Assembly (NCBI GenBank): GCA_027450045.1
Contig: DAIDKM010000024.1
Coordinates: 1-39,039, forward strand
DNA from: Paludibacter sp.
Lineage (GTDB): Bacteria; Bacteroidota; Bacteroidia; Bacteroidales; Paludibacteraceae
Reading direction: 5' to 3'
DNA length: 39,039 nucleotides
A program made the translations under genes and the position numbers. The notes under the pieces are model-generated. The model had not been told where the DNA came from, ran no database searches, and was given only the letters and a program-made list of their open reading frames with translations. Below are positions 38,409 to 39,039 of this stretch, one piece after another. How positions within the stretch are numbered: the first letter of the stretch is position 1; every line of letters begins with the position of its first letter.

Positions 38409-38978
38409 ATGAAAGTCAGAGACAGCGGGATGCCCGATGAAATGGTGTGGGATACTTTTTTTGATATTGATCTGATTTTATCGGAATTGCATATCAATAC
38501 TCAAGTCAACGATTTGGTTGAGATTGGCAGTGGATATGGAACGTTTACCATTCCGGCGGCAAAACAAATTAAGGGCAACCTGTATGCCTTCGACATTGAA
38601 AGTGACATGATTGACATTGTAAAGCAGAAGCTGGCGGATGCACATATCGTCAATGTAATCGTGGCAAATCGGGATATTTTGGCACAAACAACGGGGTTGG
38701 CCGATAACTCTGTGGATTATGTCATGCTATTTAATATTCTGCATCACGATGCTCCTATAGATTTCTTTACCGAAGCATACCGGATATTAAAGCCGAAAGG
38801 AGAAATCGGCATTATTCATTGGCGAAGCGATATTTCAACGCCAAGAGGTCCCGATGTAAGCATCCGACCCACACCCGAACAGATGTTGAAGTTGATTGAC
38901 AGACGAAAATTCGATATTGACAAAGAACCGTTTATCCTTGAACCCTATCATTACGGAATACTTATTTCAAAACGATAA
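38409..38978 (+). CDS. Class I SAM-dependent methyltransferase
   Basis: A 189-residue Rossmann-fold methyltransferase. Motif I is VEIGSGYGTF (about 37-46), the acidic residue after beta-2 is in YAFDIES (about 59-65), and motif IV reads VDYVMLFNILHH (about 102-113), followed by YRILKPKGEIGIIHWR (post-motif, about 122-137). The substrate is not evident. The protein begins directly with MRDSG-like wording (MKVRDSGMPDE) and has the usual length of small methyltransferases of the UbiE/Methyltransf_11 type. It has its own promoter. It is transcribed away from the redox operon. Confidence 0.88.
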   Translation: MKVRDSGMPDEMVWDTFFDIDLILSELHINTQVNDLVEIGSGYGTFTIPAAKQIKGNLYAFDIESDMIDIVKQKLADAHIVNVIVANRDILAQTTGLADNSVDYVMLFNILHHDAPIDFFTEAYRILKPKGEIGIIHWRSDISTPRGPDVSIRPTPEQMLKLIDRRKFDIDKEPFILEPYHYGILISKR

Positions 38979-39005
38979 CTTTACAACAATGAAACGAGCC
39001 ATAAA

Positions 39006-39039
39006 ATGACTTATAATCAAGAGAATGATTATCTTGGCG
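39006..39039 (+). CDS. Possible 5' end of a gene running off the window
   Basis: An ATG at 39006 opens a frame (MTYNQENDYLG...) that continues past the window edge. It is 27 bp downstream of the methyltransferase stop. Only 11 codons are visible, so no function can be given and even coding status is uncertain. Confidence 0.3.
   Translation, partial: MTYNQENDYLG

Overview
The window looks like chromosomal DNA of a member of the Bacteroidota, most likely order Bacteroidales. The evidence is a FecI/FecR pair of the Bacteroidetes type, carboxypeptidase-regulatory-like surface proteins, a TamL lipoprotein, a DUF6266 protein, A-rich start regions mostly without Shine-Dalgarno sequences, and several promoters of the TTTG / TAnnTTTG kind. 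I cannot name the genus. I see no rRNA, tRNA, CRISPR array, transposase or integrase.

Layout. 1-3530: a lone AAA+ ATPase with a DUF4143 domain, then about 1.1 kb without a convincing gene (heptamer repeats, a 22-bp perfect palindrome, a repeat-rich leader) and a DUF6266 gene with a strong terminator. 3716-9391: an ECF sigma factor and FecR anti-sigma factor flanked by two paralogous secreted proteins, one carrying an STN signalling domain without a TonB-receptor barrel, then an M64-type metallopeptidase. 9471-18197 (minus strand): a eukaryote-type glycogen branching enzyme, a YhcH-family protein, a DUF2461 protein, an AddB-like iron-sulfur nuclease and the outer-membrane assembly lipoprotein TamL. 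18354-19670: a SpoIID/LytB-domain protein without an obvious signal peptide, separated from the next gene by five 41-bp tandem repeats.

20051-34225 is a 14-kb block, all on the minus strand, devoted to heavy metals, probably Cu(I)/Ag(I). It holds a CDF-like transporter, a CusB-TolC-CusA tripartite pump, a Cu(I) P1B-ATPase, two small proteins built around the Cys/Met/His heavy-metal-binding domain (HMBD), a DUF302 protein, a PII-like protein with an unusual T-loop, a methionine-rich (22% Met) exported protein, two SHOCT paralogues and an HMA-AraC fusion regulator. HMBD units occur five times in four proteins. The likely logic is sensing by the HMA-AraC protein, binding by the HMBD and Met-rich proteins, export across the inner membrane by CopA and CDF, and export across the envelope by CusCBA.

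34475-37960: an OsmC-family protein, then a six-gene operon with its own promoter and operator-like palindrome. It encodes an ATC-hydrolase-like protein, three tandem flavin-type split-barrel (PPOX) proteins, a membrane protein and a 2[4Fe-4S] ferredoxin. I do not recognise this combination as a described system; it is the best candidate for a new redox module. 38409-38978: a SAM methyltransferase behind a textbook Bacteroidetes promoter. Three copies of an interspersed repeat of about 55 bp (27690, 34411, 38141) and families of simple-sequence tracts occupy many of the intergenic gaps.
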